This document shows positions 13,607 through 22,840 of a DNA stretch of 61,388 nucleotides, one piece after another. The translations under genes were made by a program, and so were the position numbers. The stretch lies in assembly GCF_001550135.1 (NCBI RefSeq), contig NZ_LRUE01000006.1, positions 1 to 61,388 of the forward strand, given 5' to 3'. Source of the DNA: Pseudoalteromonas shioyasakiensis (GTDB lineage Bacteria; Pseudomonadota; Gammaproteobacteria; Enterobacterales; Alteromonadaceae). Each line of letters opens with the position of its first letter. Within the stretch, counting starts at the first letter, position 1. Below the pieces are notes generated by a model. The model ran no database searches. It saw only the letters and a program-made list of their open reading frames with translations, and was not told the origin of the DNA.

Positions 13607-15496
13607 CTACGCAGTCTTGCGCAGTAAGCCTTGCTTTTTCAGATAGACTAATAATAGCGAAATAGCAGCAGGGGTGATACCTGAAATACGTGACGCTTGG
13701 CCAATTGTATCTGGACGACTATCAGTAAGCTTTGCGATAACCTCATTTGATAAACCAGAAACAGTTGAATAATCAAAGTCTTTTGGTAATACAGTTTGTT
13801 CATGACGTAGCTGCTTATTGATCTCATCTTGCTGACGAGCAATATAGCCTGCGTACTTAGTATGGATCTCAACTTGCTCAAGTGCAGCTTGGTTATCAAA
13901 CTCAGAACCTAAACCATCGATCGCCATTAAGTCGTTATAACGAATTTCAGGACGGCGGATCAGATCTTCAAGGCTCGCTTCACGAGTCAGTGGTGTTTTT
14001 AATAATGCATTTACTTGATCAACAGCAACGTGATCTTTGTGGATCCATGTTTCTTTTAAACGTTGCGTTTCTTTTTCGATGATTTCCATTTTTTCGTTAA
14101 AGGCAGCCCAACGAGCATCGTCAACTAAGCCAAGTTCACGGCCTTTCTCAGTTAAACGAATGTCGGCATTATCTTCACGAAGTAATAAACGGTATTCAGC
14201 ACGGCTAGTAAACATACGGTACGGTTCTTTAGTACCTAATGTTGCTAGGTCGTCAATGAGTACACCTGTGTATGCTTCATCACGACGAGGTGTCCAAGAC
14301 TCTTTACCTTGTACTTGTAATGCGGCGTTCATACCCGCAATTAAACCTTGCGCGCCGGCTTCTTCGTAACCGGTTGTACCATTGATTTGGCCTGCGAAGA
14401 ATAAACCATTAATAAACTTAGTTTCTAATGATTGCTTTAAGTCGCGCGGATCAAAGAAGTCATACTCAATAGCATAACCAGGACGACAAATATGTGCATT
14501 TTCAAAACCAGTGATTGATTGCACAATTTCAAGCTGTACATCAAACGGTAAGCTCGTTGAAATACCATTTGGATATAATTCGTATGATGTTAAACCTTCA
14601 GGCTCAACAAAGATTTGATGTTTGTCTTTATCAACAAAACGTACGATCTTATCTTCGATTGAAGGGCAGTAACGTGGACCAATACCTTCAATTACACCTG
14701 AATACATAGGTGAGCGATGTAAGTTATTGCGGATCACATCATGTGTTTTTTCATTTGTATAAGTGATGTAACACGGGATCTGCTGTGGGTGATCCGATTG
14801 TTTACCCATAAATGAGAATACAGGCGTAGGGGTATCACCAGGCTGTTCTTGCATCTTGCTAAAATCAACAGTTCGCGCATCAATACGAGGAGGCGTGCCT
14901 GTTTTTAAACGATCAACACGGAAAGGTAATTCACGTAAACGCTCTGCAAGTGCAATTGAAGGTGGATCACCTGCACGACCGCCTTTGAAGTTCTCTAAAC
15001 CTATATGGATCTGACCACCTAAGAAAGTACCTACGGTAAGAACCACAGAAGGCGCACTAAAACGTAGACCCATTTGCGTTACAACACCGATTACTCGATC
15101 ACCTTCAACGATTAGATCGTCACATGATTGTTGGAAGATCTTTAAGTTTTCTTGATGTTGTAAAGTGTGTTGAATAGCTGCTTTATACAAAGCACGGTCA
15201 GCTTGAGCACGTGTAGCACGTACTGCAGGGCCTTTAGATGAGTTTAAAGTACGAAATTGAATACCGCCTTTATCAATAGCCTGAGCCATTGCACCACCAA
15301 GTGCATCGATCTCTTTAACTAAATGGCCTTTACCAATACCGCCAATTGCCGGATTACAAGACATTTGACCAAGGGTATCCATATTATGAGTTAGCAATAG
15401 GGTATTCATGCCCATGCGAGCAGATGCTAATGCAGCTTCAGTACCTGCATGTCCACCACCTACAACAATAACATCAAAACGTTCGTGAAAAATCAT
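13607..15496 (-). CDS. mnmG: tRNA uridine 5-carboxymethylaminomethyl modification enzyme MnmG
   Basis: A 629-aa FAD protein (GidA) that works with MnmE to place the cmnm5 group on U34 of certain tRNAs. The FAD-binding motif [12 protein letters not shown] is at the N-terminus, and [19 protein letters not shown] and [11 protein letters not shown] are present. The C-terminal domain, which contacts MnmE, ends [13 protein letters not shown]. Its start borders the oriC region, as in E. coli, and transcription leads away from oriC. Confidence 0.97.
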   Translation of the reverse strand: MIFHERFDVIVVGGGHAGTEAALASARMGMNTLLLTHNMDTLGQMSCNPAIGGIGKGHLVKEIDALGGAMAQAIDKGGIQFRTLNSSKGPAVRATRAQADRALYKAAIQHTLQHQENLKIFQQSCDDLIVEGDRVIGVVTQMGLRFSAPSVVLTVGTFLGGQIHIGLENFKGGRAGDPPSIALAERLRELPFRVDRLKTGTPPRIDARTVDFSKMQEQPGDTPTPVFSFMGKQSDHPQQIPCYITYTNEKTHDVIRNNLHRSPMYSGVIEGIGPRYCPSIEDKIVRFVDKDKHQIFVEPEGLTSYELYPNGISTSLPFDVQLEIVQSITGFENAHICRPGYAIEYDFFDPRDLKQSLETKFINGLFFAGQINGTTGYEEAGAQGLIAGMNAALQVQGKESWTPRRDEAYTGVLIDDLATLGTKEPYRMFTSRAEYRLLLREDNADIRLTEKGRELGLVDDARWAAFNEKMEIIEKETQRLKETWIHKDHVAVDQVNALLKTPLTREASLEDLIRRPEIRYNDLMAIDGLGSEFDNQAALEQVEIHTKYAGYIARQQDEINKQLRHEQTVLPKDFDYSTVSGLSNEVIAKLTDSRPDTIGQASRISGITPAAISLLLVYLKKQGLLRKTA

Positions 15497-15925
15497 TTAT
15501 GGGATCCTACTTAATCGACCAGCAAAACTTTGTAAAGGGAGCGTATTCTACCTAGAAATTTAGAGAAGATAAATGATTAAACAGTGCTCAAGATCTAAGT
15601 GGGTGATCTCTAATAATATAAAGGATCTTTTAAAGAGATCTTTTATTACTCTTACTACTAGTAACGGCTAGATCTGTTGATAATGTTCGCTTTACTATTT
15701 AAAACATGATCTTAACGCAGATCTAAAGGTGTTAATATGATCGGATCTTCCCGCGTAAAAGCTTTGATCAAAAGGGCTGTTTATACACAGGGCAATATCG
15801 ATTGGATCTTATCCAAGGGATAAACTAGGTTAAAATCGCAGTTAGATCAGTGTTTATCCACAATCCGATCTAAATTATCAGTAAATTGTGGGTAACTTTT
15901 ATAACAACGATCAACACCGATCGGC
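15497..15925. other. oriC: oriC, chromosomal replication origin (mnmG-mioC gap)
   Basis: A gene-free 429 bp with about 16 GATC sites. Next to mnmG lies an AT-rich zone with three 13-mers starting GATCT (15605-15617, 15624-15636, 15637-15649); the third, GATCTTTTATTAC, is close to the E. coli unwinding-element consensus. DnaA boxes follow in the E. coli order: TGTTGATAA (15675-15683, one mismatch), TTATACACA (15781-15789), TTATCCAAG (15809-15817, imperfect) and the perfect TTATCCACA (15854-15862) near mioC. Location, layout and density of sites all resemble the enterobacterial origin. Function is inferred, not shown. Confidence 0.88.
15854..15862 (+). promoter_or_regulatory. consensus DnaA box in oriC
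   Basis: A perfect TTATCCACA, at the position corresponding to the mioC-proximal high-affinity box of E. coli oriC. Confidence 0.85.
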
Positions 15926-16387
15926 TTAATTGAGCCCTGCTGATTCGATCCAGCTTGGTAACCAGGCTAATGCCGTGTCTTCTGGCAATGCTTCATCAAG
16001 AATATTTAGCTCTAAGCGTTCTGCCACGCGGTTTGCGCCTTTATTAGCTAATAACTCATCTAGATTACGGCCTGCATAGTTATAGGTGTCGTAACTAGTG
16101 TCACCTAATCCGATCACACTGTAGTTTAATCCTTTAAGATCAGCCTGTTGGTTAATAGACTCAACAAATGGCAGTAGGTTCTCTGGGTAGTCTCCCGCGC
16201 CGTATGTAGAAGTACATAACAACCAAATAGTATCTTGCTGATCAATATCATCAAATACAGGCTGTTCATGAAGCTGCACTTGGATCCCTTGTTGTTCAAG
16301 GGCTTCTGCTAGTTGCTCTGCCACGTATTCTGCAGATCCCATTTGGCTGCCAACGATGATATTTACTGATTGCATGTGATTGATCAT
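15926..16387 (-). CDS. mioC: flavodoxin-like protein MioC
   Basis: A 153-aa FMN-binding flavodoxin-fold protein. The FMN phosphate loop is GSQMGSAEYVAEQL, followed by the STYGAGDYPENL and GLGDTSYDTY segments. In E. coli MioC is linked to biotin synthesis electron transfer, and its promoter affects oriC. Its 3' end touches oriC, so mioC transcripts run toward the origin. The start is ambiguous: ATG at 16387 or the ATG four codons further in; neither has a clear ribosome binding site. Confidence 0.93.
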   Translation of the reverse strand: MINHMQSVNIIVGSQMGSAEYVAEQLAEALEQQGIQVQLHEQPVFDDIDQQDTIWLLCTSTYGAGDYPENLLPFVESINQQADLKGLNYSVIGLGDTSYDTYNYAGRNLDELLANKGANRVAERLELNILDEALPEDTALAWLPSWIESAGLN

Positions 16388-16960
16388 GTATAGAAATAAG
16401 TGGCCACATGATAACTAAGTTAGGGTGTGAGTAAAGCGTTGAATTACGATCTGAATAAGTTTTTCTGCTTAAAATGACAGCTTTAATTCATTGTTTTTTA
16501 TAATCTACTGTTTTTAATAGTTTTTTATATTTATTCATAAATTAAACCCTTTGATCAAGCTGTTAATAAATTTGGGGAAAGTTCTGATCAAGCTAAATAT
16601 TGGAAACTGTATAACTTTGCTAAGTTGTTGATCTTTAATTATGTGTAAGCGCTTAATTTTTCAGATCTGATAAAAATAGTGAGTATGATCGTTTTGTGGA
16701 TAGATCGCTTGTTGATAACGATCGGTTTGCAATTTGCGATCAATAAAATAGATCGGAAAAAACTTAAATAAGCGCTAATAAAGGCTGTTTTTAAGAAAAT
16801 TAGTTATCAAAAAGGGCTGTTGTATGAAAATAAATTCAAATTTCCGCGTTTTTTTATGATCAAATCAGCCTTTAGATCTAAAAAAGCCCCAAATGTGGAT
16901 AACATTTTTAGCTAAATTCGATCTTAAAAGCTGTTTTGATCTAATTTTTAGCTCGCTAAG
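16388..16960. other. GATC- and DnaA-box-rich intergenic region upstream of mioC
   Basis: I find no gene in these 573 bp. The stretch is AT-rich and holds about 14 GATC sites, a density similar to oriC. It has one perfect DnaA box TGTGGATAA (16894-16902) and two one-mismatch boxes, TGTGGATAG (16695-16703) and TGTTGATAA (16710-16718). The mioC promoter must lie here. It may be an extension of oriC, a DnaA-titration or SeqA-binding site, or a control region for mioC; the sequence cannot decide. Confidence 0.6.
16894..16902 (-). promoter_or_regulatory. consensus DnaA box upstream of mioC
   Basis: A perfect TGTGGATAA (reverse of TTATCCACA), inside a small inverted repeat (AAATGT/ACATTT, 16891-16907). 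Confidence 0.7.
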
Positions 16961-17701
16961 TTAGTTTTCGATCTGAGTTAAACTGGTTTTTATCGTATTA
17001 CCGACTAGATCATAGAGTGAATTACCCAATGAAAACCGTTTTGCACCACCAGCGAAAGCGGCTTTTGCTGAGTTAAAATTGCTCATTGCCATCACATTTA
17101 ATGGCATATCTATTGTGTTAGCTAAGCTGGTTATGTGCTCTATGTTAGTTAAGCCGGGCACAAACAGACCGTCTGCACCTGCATCTTGATACGCTTTCGC
17201 ACGCTCTAATGTTGCTTGAAAAGGGGAGTCACTAACAAAGTAGGTATCGGTTCTGGCGTTTATAAATAAACCACCGAAGCCATTTTCGTTAAGTGCTTTT
17301 TTTATCTCACTAATAATAGTGCATTGTTGTTCGATAGATCTCAGTGCATTAGTGTCTTTATCTGAGTCCTCTATGTTGATGCCTACAACTCCTAATCTTG
17401 CTAACGCCAAAACGTTTTCGCTAATTTGCAGCGGATCATTACTGTAGCCTGACTCTAAATCCACAGAGAGTGGAATATGAAGGTGTTCGGTTAAGCTTTT
17501 AGCTAGTGCTAATTGAGTTTTAAAAGAAATGTTTTCACCATCAGCTAACCCTAAACTTGCCGCAATACCCCAGCTGGTTGTTGCTACTGCTTTAGCTCCC
17601 GCAGCTTGGATGAATTGTGCTGAACTAAGATCCCACGCATTAGCAAGTACAAAGCCCCCATGCTGGTGGTGTAATTGGTGAAAGAGTTGATATTTGTCCA
17701 T
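16961..17701 (-). CDS. isocitrate lyase/PEP mutase family protein
   Basis: A 246-aa TIM-barrel protein of the isocitrate lyase/phosphoenolpyruvate mutase superfamily. Features include ANAWDLSSAQFIQAAGAKAVATTSWG near the N-terminus, the metal-site-like DLESGYSND, GINIEDS, and FINARTDTYF. Family members cleave or rearrange C-C or P-C bonds of 2-methylisocitrate, oxaloacetate or phosphonopyruvate. The catalytic KKCGH-type loop of true isocitrate lyases is not seen, so the substrate is unknown. It is a single gene between the mioC upstream region and mnmE. Confidence 0.8.
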   Translation of the reverse strand: MDKYQLFHQLHHQHGGFVLANAWDLSSAQFIQAAGAKAVATTSWGIAASLGLADGENISFKTQLALAKSLTEHLHIPLSVDLESGYSNDPLQISENVLALARLGVVGINIEDSDKDTNALRSIEQQCTIISEIKKALNENGFGGLFINARTDTYFVSDSPFQATLERAKAYQDAGADGLFVPGLTNIEHITSLANTIDMPLNVMAMSNFNSAKAAFAGGAKRFSLGNSLYDLVGNTIKTSLTQIEN

Positions 17702-17800
17702 GATGTCCTCCGTTTAATGACATCGCTAGACTAATTGATATGAGGTTAATTACTGGCTGGTTTCGGCCCTGAACCGATAATTGCTTACTGGACTAAAAAC

Positions 17801-17826
17801 AAAAAAGAGTCGCAAGACTCTTTTTT
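17801..17826 (-). terminator. Rho-independent terminator after mnmE
   Basis: An 11-bp stem (AAAAAAGAGTC/GACTCTTTTTT) with a 4-nt GCAA loop, 20 bp past the mnmE stop codon. Confidence 0.85.
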
Positions 17827-17846
17827 ATAATATTGATGACCGGAAC

Positions 17847-19211
17847 TTATTTACCGATACAGAACGAACTAAAGATTTTCCCTAGTAGGTCATCAGAGGT
17901 AAATTCACCTGTTATCTCATTTAAGAACTGTTGAGTTAGGCGTAACTCTTCAGCCAAGATCTCACCAGCAATATGCATCTCTAGTTGCTCTTTACCTGTG
18001 TTTAAATGATAGGCTGCATGATCAAGTGCGTCTAAGTGACGACGGCGTGCCATAAATCCACCTTCAGTGGCGCCTTGGAAACCTATACATGCCTTTAAGT
18101 GAGTACGAACTAACTCTATACCCTCTGCATTTTTAGCGCTTAAACGGATCACCGGATATTGTTCATGTTCATCCATACCGACATTTTCACCGGAAATATC
18201 GGCTTTATTTCGGATCACAGTAACACCCATACCCTCTGGTAATTTGGCCATAAACTCTGGCCAAATATCATGAGGATCAGTGGCTGCTGTGTCTGTGCCG
18301 TCTAACATAAATAGTACGCGATCGGCTTGGTTAATTTCATCCCATGCGCGTTCAATACCAATTTGCTCTACTTTATCTGGGCTTTCACGCAGGCCTGCGG
18401 TATCAATAATATGTAGTGGCATACCATCAATGTGGATATGTTCGCGTAATACGTCACGTGTTGTACCAGCTATTTCGGTAACGATGGCTGCATCACGGCC
18501 AGCTAACGCATTAAGTAGGCTTGATTTACCTGCGTTAGGGCGACCCGCAATAACAACACGCATACCTTCACGCATGATGCTACCTTGTTTAGCTTGCTGA
18601 GTTACATTCTCTAACTGATCAATAATGGCATTGAGATCTGTTGATACTTTACCGTCTGATAAAAAGTCGATTTCTTCATCTGGAAAATCAATAGCGGCTT
18701 CAACATACATACGTAGGTGAATGACTTTCTCCACCAGCGTTTCAATATGTTTAGAGAATTCACCTTGCAGTGATTGGAGGGCGCTTTTTGCTGCCTGTTC
18801 ACTGGTTGCATTAATTAAATCGGCAATTGCCTCTGCTTGAGTTAAATCAAGCTTATCATTCATAAATGCGCGCTCAGAGAACTCACCTGGTTTTGCTAAA
18901 CGTACACCGTCAATTTGGCTAATTTCTTTTAATAGCATATCTAATACGACAGGGCCGCCGTGACCTTGTAGTTCTAGTACGTCTTCGCCGGTAAATGAAT
19001 TTGGCCCTTGGAAGTAAATAGCAATACCTTGGTCAAGCTGTTCACCGCTCAAGCTTTTAAATGGTACATAGTCTGCGTAACGTGTTTTAGGACAACGGCC
19101 AATAATCTGTTCTGCCACTGTTTTAGCTAAGCTGCCAGAGACGCGAATAATACCAACCCCACCACGTCCTGGTGCGGTCGCTTGTGCTGCAATTGTGTCT
19201 TGATTAATCAT
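17847..19211 (-). CDS. mnmE: tRNA modification GTPase MnmE
   Basis: A 454-aa GTPase that pairs with MnmG for cmnm5U34 synthesis. The N-terminal tetrahydrofolate-binding domain starts [22 protein letters not shown]. The inserted G domain has G1 GRPNAGKS (about 223-230), G3 DTAG and NKAD. The C-terminus ends FCIGK, whose Cys is conserved. I place the start at ATG 19211; a TTG six codons upstream is also open, and neither has a strong ribosome binding site. Usually next to yidC, it is here separated from it by two opposite-strand genes. Confidence 0.96.
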   Translation of the reverse strand: MINQDTIAAQATAPGRGGVGIIRVSGSLAKTVAEQIIGRCPKTRYADYVPFKSLSGEQLDQGIAIYFQGPNSFTGEDVLELQGHGGPVVLDMLLKEISQIDGVRLAKPGEFSERAFMNDKLDLTQAEAIADLINATSEQAAKSALQSLQGEFSKHIETLVEKVIHLRMYVEAAIDFPDEEIDFLSDGKVSTDLNAIIDQLENVTQQAKQGSIMREGMRVVIAGRPNAGKSSLLNALAGRDAAIVTEIAGTTRDVLREHIHIDGMPLHIIDTAGLRESPDKVEQIGIERAWDEINQADRVLFMLDGTDTAATDPHDIWPEFMAKLPEGMGVTVIRNKADISGENVGMDEHEQYPVIRLSAKNAEGIELVRTHLKACIGFQGATEGGFMARRRHLDALDHAAYHLNTGKEQLEMHIAGEILAEELRLTQQFLNEITGEFTSDDLLGKIFSSFCIGK

Positions 19212-19364
19212 GCGATGAAATAATGCCAATAAAAGAATGAATGCTGGCTCTATTGTAACCTATGGCTTAATTTCATGCGAATAGCTGTTTGAGTAATGAG
19301 GTAGCAAAAGTCTGATGTAAGTAATACTTTATTTAGCTTTAATTAATAATAAACGACCATTGCA

Positions 19365-19383
19365 AATGATAATTATATTCATT
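19365..19383 (+). promoter_or_regulatory. putative Fur box upstream of the TonB receptor
   Basis: The sequence TGATAATTATATTCA (19367-19381) matches the 7-1-7 Fur consensus TGATAATNATTATCA with two mismatches. It lies about 40 bp before the receptor start, where a repressor would block its promoter. This implies iron repression of the receptor/PepSY pair (inference). Confidence 0.6.
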
Positions 19384-19420
19384 ACCATGTTGCGCATTCT
19401 ATATCTTATCGTTTTTTATT

Positions 19421-21568
19421 ATGCGTCTTTCTGCTGTTTTTATTGCACTTGCTGCTGGTTTTTCGGGCGTTGCCCATGCTCAAACTGAAGTGACTACTTC
19501 TGATCAAAATGATTCTAAAGAACTCGAAAAAATAGAAGTTGTTGGCCGTGCGTTTTCTTTATATCGCCCAACCGAGTCTAGCTTTGCTACTCGTACCAAT
19601 ACACCTTTAGAGAAAATTCCTCAGTCAATTCAAATTTTGCCGCAGGAGCTGATCAGTGATCAGGCTGCTCGCCAAATTACCGACCTTTATAGCAATATAG
19701 CTGGTGTTAATGCCTTTAGTTATTCAGGCGTGACATTCCGTGGTTTCCGCCAAGATGAGATTTTATATGATGGCGTAAAGGGCGACCCTTTCAATGGCTT
19801 TGCTGTACCGCAATTATTTAATATTGAACAAGTTGCGGTTTTAAAAGGACCTGCTGGCGCTATATACGGTAGTGGTAATCCGGGTGGTATTATTAACTAT
19901 GTAACTAAGAAGCCTAAATTCACCAGTGAACACAGTATTGAAGTTGAAGTAGGTAATGATGACTTCTTCAGTGGTGCATTAGAAAGCACAGGAACATTGA
20001 GTGAATCACTTGATAATCATGCTTACCGTGTTGGTCTTTACCGTGATACTGAAAAACCATTCCGTGCAAATACTAGCAGCGATAATACCATTGTTGATCT
20101 TGGATATACGTGGCTTATAAATAGTGCAACTGAATTAACCACGCAGTATACCTATATAGAGCAGGAGTTGGGTGGGGCACGTTTACGTGGTGTCCCTGCT
20201 GATGATAATGGCAATTTTCTAACTGACATTAGCTGGAACCATAACGAGGCAACAGACTTTCAAAATGTTGAAGCCCATGTCTATCAGGCAACTTTAAAAC
20301 ATGAGTTTAATGATGTTTGGCGCACAGATGTCACAGCACGTTATTTTGATAACAAAGAAGTGCAAAACTACCATGAACCAAGAGGCCTCGTAGATACAGA
20401 TGACGACGGTATTGTTGATTGGAGTCATCGTGAATTTCGTGATCAAGTACGTGAGAACGAAGGTTTTAGCTTAACAGCTAATGCGATTGCAGAATTTATA
20501 GTTGCAGACATGCAGCATCAAGTGTTGTTTGGTAGTGACTGGTATGAACATGATTTTGAAAGCGTTTACCGTACAGCTACGCAACAAAGTAAAGGTGGCC
20601 CAGTACCAGGACTTGATCTTAACAACCCTGAGTATGGTTTAACCTCTGCTGATGATTATAACCTTGATAGTATTACACCTAGGCTTGGCAAAACGAATAG
20701 CACCCGCTTTGGTGCCTACTTGCAAGATCAGCTAGATATCACCGCTAATTGGAGTGTGACAGCTGGCTTAAGGTATGACCGCTTTGAAGATAAAGATCTG
20801 TTAAATCAAACCGAGTTTTCTGATAGCGACTTAACTTACCGTATTGGTACTAGCTATAACATTAATAATATGTTCTTCCCTTATGCGCTACATGGCACTG
20901 GCTTTGTGCCGCAAAGTGCGAGTAATCAAGAAACAGCAAAGGGCGGTCCGTTCTCGCCGGAGACTAGCCGCATTAACGAGTTAGGTTTAAGAACCAAGCT
21001 ATTAGCAGACACACTTGCTGTTAATATGGCTGTGTACGATATTGTCCGCGAAAACATCCTGCAGCCTAGCTTATTAGGTGATGTTGCAGGTGACGGCGTT
21101 GATGACCTAGTTGCCGTTGGTGAAGTACAAAGTAAGGGTTTTGAACTTGAAGTGGTTGGTGACATCACTGAGCGCTGGGTAGTTACTGCAAGCTACGCTT
21201 ATAATGATACCCGTATTACTAAAGCCAACGACAGCATTCGTAACCAAATTCCTGATAGCGATAAATTTGCTAACGCGCCGCAAAATACCCTAGGTATATG
21301 GACACGCTATGAGCTACCTAGCTTATCGTCATCTATTTCTGCTGGCTTAGATTATGTTGATGAACAGCTTAGTTTAGGTGGTCAACGTGTTAAACCTTAC
21401 ACTGTTTACAACATGGCGTGGCAAACAACCGTTGATAACTGGCAATGGCAGCTATCAGTTAAGAACCTATTTGATAAAGAATACGCAAGCAGTGGCTTTA
21501 TCGAGCGAACAGGGCACTTTCCTGGTGAGCCACGCCGTGTCTATTTAAGTGCTAAATACAGTTTTTAA
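19421..21568 (+). CDS. TonB-dependent ferric-siderophore receptor
   Basis: A 715-aa outer-membrane receptor. A signal peptide ends after AHA (about residue 20), followed by a TonB box-like KIEVVG (37-42). The plug domain contains IPQSIQILPQELI, FRGFRQDEILYDGVKGD and LKGPAGAIYGSGNPGGIINYVTKKP, typical of FhuE/FpvA/FecA-like siderophore receptors. The barrel ends in the C-terminal aromatic YLSAKYSF needed for insertion. The ligand cannot be told. A Fur-like box precedes it and a PepSY gene follows by 9 bp. It runs against its neighbours mnmE and yidC. Confidence 0.9.
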   Translation: MRLSAVFIALAAGFSGVAHAQTEVTTSDQNDSKELEKIEVVGRAFSLYRPTESSFATRTNTPLEKIPQSIQILPQELISDQAARQITDLYSNIAGVNAFSYSGVTFRGFRQDEILYDGVKGDPFNGFAVPQLFNIEQVAVLKGPAGAIYGSGNPGGIINYVTKKPKFTSEHSIEVEVGNDDFFSGALESTGTLSESLDNHAYRVGLYRDTEKPFRANTSSDNTIVDLGYTWLINSATELTTQYTYIEQELGGARLRGVPADDNGNFLTDISWNHNEATDFQNVEAHVYQATLKHEFNDVWRTDVTARYFDNKEVQNYHEPRGLVDTDDDGIVDWSHREFRDQVRENEGFSLTANAIAEFIVADMQHQVLFGSDWYEHDFESVYRTATQQSKGGPVPGLDLNNPEYGLTSADDYNLDSITPRLGKTNSTRFGAYLQDQLDITANWSVTAGLRYDRFEDKDLLNQTEFSDSDLTYRIGTSYNINNMFFPYALHGTGFVPQSASNQETAKGGPFSPETSRINELGLRTKLLADTLAVNMAVYDIVRENILQPSLLGDVAGDGVDDLVAVGEVQSKGFELEVVGDITERWVVTASYAYNDTRITKANDSIRNQIPDSDKFANAPQNTLGIWTRYELPSLSSSISAGLDYVDEQLSLGGQRVKPYTVYNMAWQTTVDNWQWQLSVKNLFDKEYASSGFIERTGHFPGEPRRVYLSAKYSF

Positions 21569-21577
21569 TGGTGGCGT

Positions 21578-22783
21578 GTGAACGCTAAAAGTTGGTTTAA
21601 CTTACATTCTTGGGCAGGACTCTTTGTTGGAGTCCTGCTTTTTGTTACCTGCGTATCGGGAACACTCGCTACGTTAAGTCATGAACTCGAGTACTTAACA
21701 GACGCTAAGTACCGTGCTTTAACTTCTTCTGCTTCGACTAACTACCCAGCTCTCGAAAACACTCTTAATAAGCATTATCCGCAAGCTCAGTTACTTTATA
21801 TCCAACGTCATAAGCAAGATTACCTTGCCATTGAAGCGGCTCTTAAAGTCGGTGATTCATTTCGCTTTGTTTATTTAGATGCTGCAACGGGTCGCTTACT
21901 CGGTGAAGGAGAGTGGGCGCGGATATCGCGGTTTTTACGTAACTGGCATATGAACTTGTCGATGGGCTGGATGGGTAAACTAATCGTCACCAGTTTGAGT
22001 ATTTTACTCGTTATTTTATTGGTCTCGAGTTTTTATGTGTATCGGCGCTGGTGGCAAGGCTTTATGAAAAAGCCTGCTGCGCTAAGCCTTGATAAACGTA
22101 GTAGTTGGTCTGATTGGCATAAGCTGTTAGGGCTTTGGAGTTTATGGTTTATTGCTGTGATGGCCATCACAGGGATTTGGTATCTGGTAGAACATGGGCT
22201 GCAAACTGCGAAGGTACCTCACTATGTCTCTAGTCCACCAGCCGTGAGTGAGTTTAAGAAACAAAGCCCTCGCAAAGATCTATCGCCAATTAGTTTAGCT
22301 ACAGCTTATACAGCTGCTCAACAGGCATTTCCTAGCCTTGATATTCGCTATATTCGTTATCCTAATAAAGCGGAACAGCCTATTGAAGTACGTGGTTATA
22401 ACGATGATATTTTACTACGCCTTCGTGCTAACCGGGTTTATTTAAAACCAAGTTCCGGTGAAGTTCTAGGCATACAAAAAGGGGAAGAACTCAACCTGCT
22501 TCCACGAATTAAAGACACCGCTGATCCGCTGCACTTTGGTAACTTTGCAGGAATTGGTACCAAGCTTATTTGGGGGCTATTTGGTGCATTGATGAGCTTT
22601 GTAAGCGCTGCTGGCATCTATATGAGTTGGCTTAGGGTTAAGCGTAAATCAACGGCTGTAAAGTGGCTTGGTTTATCTGGGGTGGTTGCAATCGGTTTGG
22701 TAGTTGCTTCGTTACTAACAACAAGTTTGAGCTTTACTGAACGCAGTGTGCCCAATCAAGTTTATTCTCCTATTCTCGGTTAG
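21578..22783 (+). CDS. PepSY-associated transmembrane protein (putative ferric-siderophore reductase)
   Basis: A 401-aa inner-membrane protein of the PepSY_TM family. The first helix carries NLHSWAGLFVGVLLFVTCVSG; further helices lie near residues 135-155, 185-205, 320-345 and 360-380. Conserved His residues (HSWAG, RNWHMNLSMG, WHKLLGLWSLW, DPLHFG) could bind haem or metal. Such proteins accompany siderophore receptors and several reduce ferric siderophores in the periplasm. The start is GTG at 21578, 9 bp after the receptor stop, so the two are very likely co-transcribed. Confidence 0.85.
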   Translation: MNAKSWFNLHSWAGLFVGVLLFVTCVSGTLATLSHELEYLTDAKYRALTSSASTNYPALENTLNKHYPQAQLLYIQRHKQDYLAIEAALKVGDSFRFVYLDAATGRLLGEGEWARISRFLRNWHMNLSMGWMGKLIVTSLSILLVILLVSSFYVYRRWWQGFMKKPAALSLDKRSSWSDWHKLLGLWSLWFIAVMAITGIWYLVEHGLQTAKVPHYVSSPPAVSEFKKQSPRKDLSPISLATAYTAAQQAFPSLDIRYIRYPNKAEQPIEVRGYNDDILLRLRANRVYLKPSSGEVLGIQKGEELNLLPRIKDTADPLHFGNFAGIGTKLIWGLFGALMSFVSAAGIYMSWLRVKRKSTAVKWLGLSGVVAIGLVVASLLTTSLSFTERSVPNQVYSPILG

Positions 22784-22799
22784 TTTTTTTTCAGGCATT

Positions 22800-22826
22800 A
22801 AAAAAGGCGCAGTTAGCGCCTTTTTT
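22800..22826. terminator. bidirectional terminator between the PepSY gene and yidC
   Basis: The stem AAAAAGGCGC/GCGCCTTTTT with a 5-nt loop, flanked by an A-run and a T-run, sits between two converging genes and can serve both. Confidence 0.85.
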
Positions 22827-22840
22827 ATTGGGTTAAGAGT

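Noticed and set aside
13607..15496. Extra parS sites near parAB
   Set aside because: Only CACGTG-like or half-palindromic pieces were seen in this part; none reaches the 16-bp parS consensus.
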